Part shown: in pieces, positions 61,856 to 64,000 of the stretch | Numbering within the stretch: position 1 is the first letter of the stretch | Layout: every line of letters begins with the position of its first letter | Assembly: GCF_026213295.1 (NCBI RefSeq) | Contig: NC_079412.1 | Location: 3,551,813 to 3,615,812 of the forward strand | Source: Gadus chalcogrammus | Lineage: Eukaryota; Chordata; Actinopteri; Gadiformes; Gadidae | DNA length: 64,000 nucleotides | Reading direction: 5' to 3' | The notes under the pieces: generated by a model | Seen by the model: the letters and a program-made list of their open reading frames with translations, nothing else | Told to the model about the DNA's origin: nothing | The model's database searches: none | Program-made: the position numbers and the translations under genes

Positions 61856-62185
61856 GACGCGCCCACTCGTTTGACCGCGATCTAGCATCTAGGATCGATT
61901 TCTCTTACTTGGGTCCCCGGATGTTAACACTGAATTTCGTACATTGAATTATGATGGTGACTTTGGCGGACTGAATTTTGGGACGTTGAAAATATTTGAG
62001 TTGAATATTTTAACGTTGAATTTTTTAACATTGATAAATAAAGGTGAATATGATATATTGAAAATGTAAAGAGTTAAATTCAGAGGCAAAAAATTCAGAT
62101 AGGTTATTTCAATGCATAAATATTCAGTGCTTATAATTCAATGTGTTTTTATTTTCAAAACCCGATGGCACAGATTTACTTCCAT
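61856..62185 (-). repeat. dispersed repeat, copy 2 (inverted)
   Basis: Reverse complement of 49170-49500 with small differences. It forms a pair of inverted repeats about 12.4 kb apart that encloses the integrase pieces, the GC-rich hAT, the Academ-like element and a MITE. Confidence 0.75.
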
Positions 62186-62550
62186 ATGGGTGACTATTCA
62201 AAACAGCGATACAATTATAAATGCACAAGTTTTGCATTTCTTTACCGATCTATGAGTTTCATTAAGTTTAGATTTTTTCATCAAACAAATAACAGAACGT
62301 TACACCAATATGAAGCATTTGTTGTTTTAATCCACACTGACGGTGGCAAACGCTAGCTAGGTGTCATTTTTGCAAGATAGGCAAATGTTTTTTGTAAATG
62401 TTGTGTAGCCTATTAGTCAGTCTTATTAAACGATTTTACAGATTTGTAGATGTGTTGCGAGTGTAAACGATTTTAAGATGTGGATTTTTGACAGTCATCT
62501 GTAGTCCTAAACAGAGTTAAGTTGTAATAAAATAATTAGCACGAATTGAA

Positions 62551-63240
62551 TTGACGCAGCTCATTGCACATATCAGCTGTTCATCTCCGCAACGGTGGCT
62601 GAGAAGTGTGATATTATTCAATAGTTTGAGGAGAGAACTCAATTTTAAAATTCAGATGAGAAATTCCACCATGAAAAGTTTTCGCATTTCCATCACAGGT
62701 GTCAAGTTGTGGAACAATCTGAGCGAAGTACATAAGCAATGTCCAAGCATCAATGTTTTTAAAAGATTGTACAAAAGTTTATTGTTCACAGGTTATAGTG
62801 AACTGCACTAAGAGTCAGTAGGTTTGTGTATGTATAGGTATACTGTGTATACACGCTGTTGTGTCACATTCATACTGTTACTTGTTAAATGTATGTTGTA
62901 GATATATATATGTACATACTTACATATGTATATTTATTTATATAACATAACATTTTCATATACATTTATTATTATTATTATTATCATTATTATTATTAAA
63001 CATACTGAGTAAGTAATAAGAGGGGTGGGAGTACGTACGTTTTTACTTCTTCTCACTCCTTTTCGGATATGTTTACATTAATGTTTCTTTTTATTTCTTG
63101 TTTCTTTTTTCTTTTTTACTATTACTATTATTATTTTTGTTTTTGTTATTCATTCTTGAATGGCTTTATTGTTGTTTTTATGCAAAATGTGTTGTTTTTG
63201 TTTTGTCTACATATTCAAAATAAACACGAAAGAAAGAAAT
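62551..63240 (+). pseudogene. LINE 3' end: RT C-terminus and 3' UTR
   Basis: The ORF end MRNSTMKSFRISITGVKLWN, NLSEVHKQCPSINVFKRLYK is the usual last stretch of a fish non-LTR RT ORF (Rex1/CR1-like), stopping at 62811. The following ~430 bp (GGGTGGGAGTACGTACGTTT, CTCACTCCTTTTCGGATATG, TTCAAAATAAACACGAAAGA) is its 3' UTR. Upstream coding is missing. Confidence 0.65.
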
Positions 63241-63580
63241 GAAACATGAAAGAAAGAATATTCGATCTGCCTGTTTAGTTCATACAATCATTTTATATCT
63301 AAGAGATCATAACACTTAGTTCAGTTAAAAGGGGTAAAAGAGATGAAAAATGTAATTAAACGGATACAAATCAATGAATTACTGTTATGTAATAGCCTAC
63401 TATCCTGGCTCAGATTCTAAATATTCAATGTCCTCCAGTCAATAGGGTGCTGGGGCTCGTACAGTTCATGCAACATATAATGACAGAGAGAAACAGATGT
63501 AAAGTACAGTATGAGGTAGAAATATATCTCATCATTAATTATATGCCAATAATAGTTAAAGTTGATGCTCTGAAGGGACA

Positions 63581-63751
63581 ATGGACAAGGGACAGCAGGA
63601 GCTCCTGGAAAGGATAGGCCTATGTTTTTCAAAGGATGAAGAAAAGTATCCCCTGCTCTTCAACTTTGATTTTCAGGAAGACATGGAGGTCTCTGAGGTG
63701 GATCTTCGAGTCAACGCCATGTTCCTGGGCTGCTGGGTGGACACTCATTGA
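63581..63751 (+). CDS. small unidentified ORF / possible exon
   Basis: ATG 63581 gives 56 codons: MDKGQQELLERIGLCFSKDE, then EKYPLLFNFDFQEDMEVSEV and DLRVNAMFLGCWVDTH, TGA. Composition is protein-like and unlike the nearby repeats. A pyrimidine tract and TTTTCAG before 63680 offer an alternative exon start inside it. I recognise no domain. It may be part of a host gene to the right or chance. Confidence 0.3.
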   Translation: MDKGQQELLERIGLCFSKDEEKYPLLFNFDFQEDMEVSEVDLRVNAMFLGCWVDTH

Positions 63752-63756
63752 CATTG

Positions 63757-63758
<2 letters not shown>

Positions 63759-63842
<84 letters not shown>
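63759..63842. repeat. (TG)n microsatellite
   Basis: About 42 TG units without interruption, typical of fish genomic DNA. Cys/Val and Thr/His ORFs across it are artefacts. Confidence 0.97.
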
Positions 63843-63844
<2 letters not shown>

Positions 63845-64000
63845 CCGTATTTAAAAATGGGCAAATAAGATGGTCCAGCAGCACAAGGTAAGACAATATT
63901 ATAGACAATTAGAGCCAGATATTGAATGAATGATGGTTCAGAGTAAGAGTTTAGGAATGCAAAAGTGCTAATAACATATAAATTATGTTGGAGTGCAGTC

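Noticed and set aside
63636..63908. ORFs across the (TG)n tract
   Set aside because: Poly-Cys/Val and Thr/His frames are microsatellite artefacts.
1..64000. tRNA, rRNA or snRNA genes
   Set aside because: I looked for tRNA-like primer-site complements and conserved arms but saw only retroelement primer-binding sites; no full tRNA or rRNA was recognised by eye.

Overview
The window is vertebrate nuclear DNA, almost certainly from a ray-finned (teleost) fish. It has one clear vertebrate gene with GT-AG introns (PPIL1, 166 codons in four exons). The repeat content is typical of teleosts: hAT, PIF/Harbinger, an Academ-like element, Gypsy and another LTR family, L2- and RTE/Rex-like LINEs, and long (GT)n tracts. 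There are no operons, Shine-Dalgarno sites or prokaryotic features, and most of the sequence is nested transposable elements. All domain calls are by eye; no database search was run.

Layout. 1-4.1 kb: three minus-strand exons with compatible phases form the 5' part of an unrecognised gene that leaves the window on the left; its introns hold a decayed Harbinger element and a GC-rich repeat. 4.1-6.7 kb: a GATATC/ACTAGT palindrome repeat, an inverted LTR fragment, a Harbinger transposase exon and a dead Charlie-type hAT. 6.7-13.8 kb: two near-identical LTR+leader modules 6,170 bp apart (tRNA-Trp-type primer site). The leader of the first carries a 138-bp tandem array into which two copies of one hAT are inserted in opposite orientations at the same palindromic target. 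13.8-22.1 kb: a minus-strand Gypsy element (5' LTR, gag, pol) with a possible -1 frameshift signal between gag and pol, two hAT insertions with exact 8-bp target duplications, and no 3' LTR. 22.1-26.9 kb: three more hATs, one with a multi-exon BED/hATC transposase pseudogene.

27.2-47.2 kb: PPIL1 (spliceosomal cyclophilin) on the plus strand. Its second intron is about 19 kb and is built largely of insertions: five hATs, two Harbingers, an L2 copy and a LINE with an intact 432-codon ORF. The exon 2 donor lies in a 55-bp triplication. 47.2-53.8 kb: minisatellite, a MADF-encoding element, pieces of an integrase-type transposon in opposite orientations, and a GC-rich hAT. 53.8-60.3 kb: the most notable feature, a 6.47-kb Academ-like DNA transposon with about 420-bp terminal inverted repeats, a 3-bp target duplication, and one broken gene with Cys-rich zinc modules and an XPG-like nuclease region. 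60.3-64 kb: a Harbinger MITE, a dispersed repeat, a LINE 3' end, a small unidentified ORF and a (TG)n tract.

Only PPIL1 and the minus-strand partial gene look like host genes. The rest records layered insertion whose order can often be read from target duplications.
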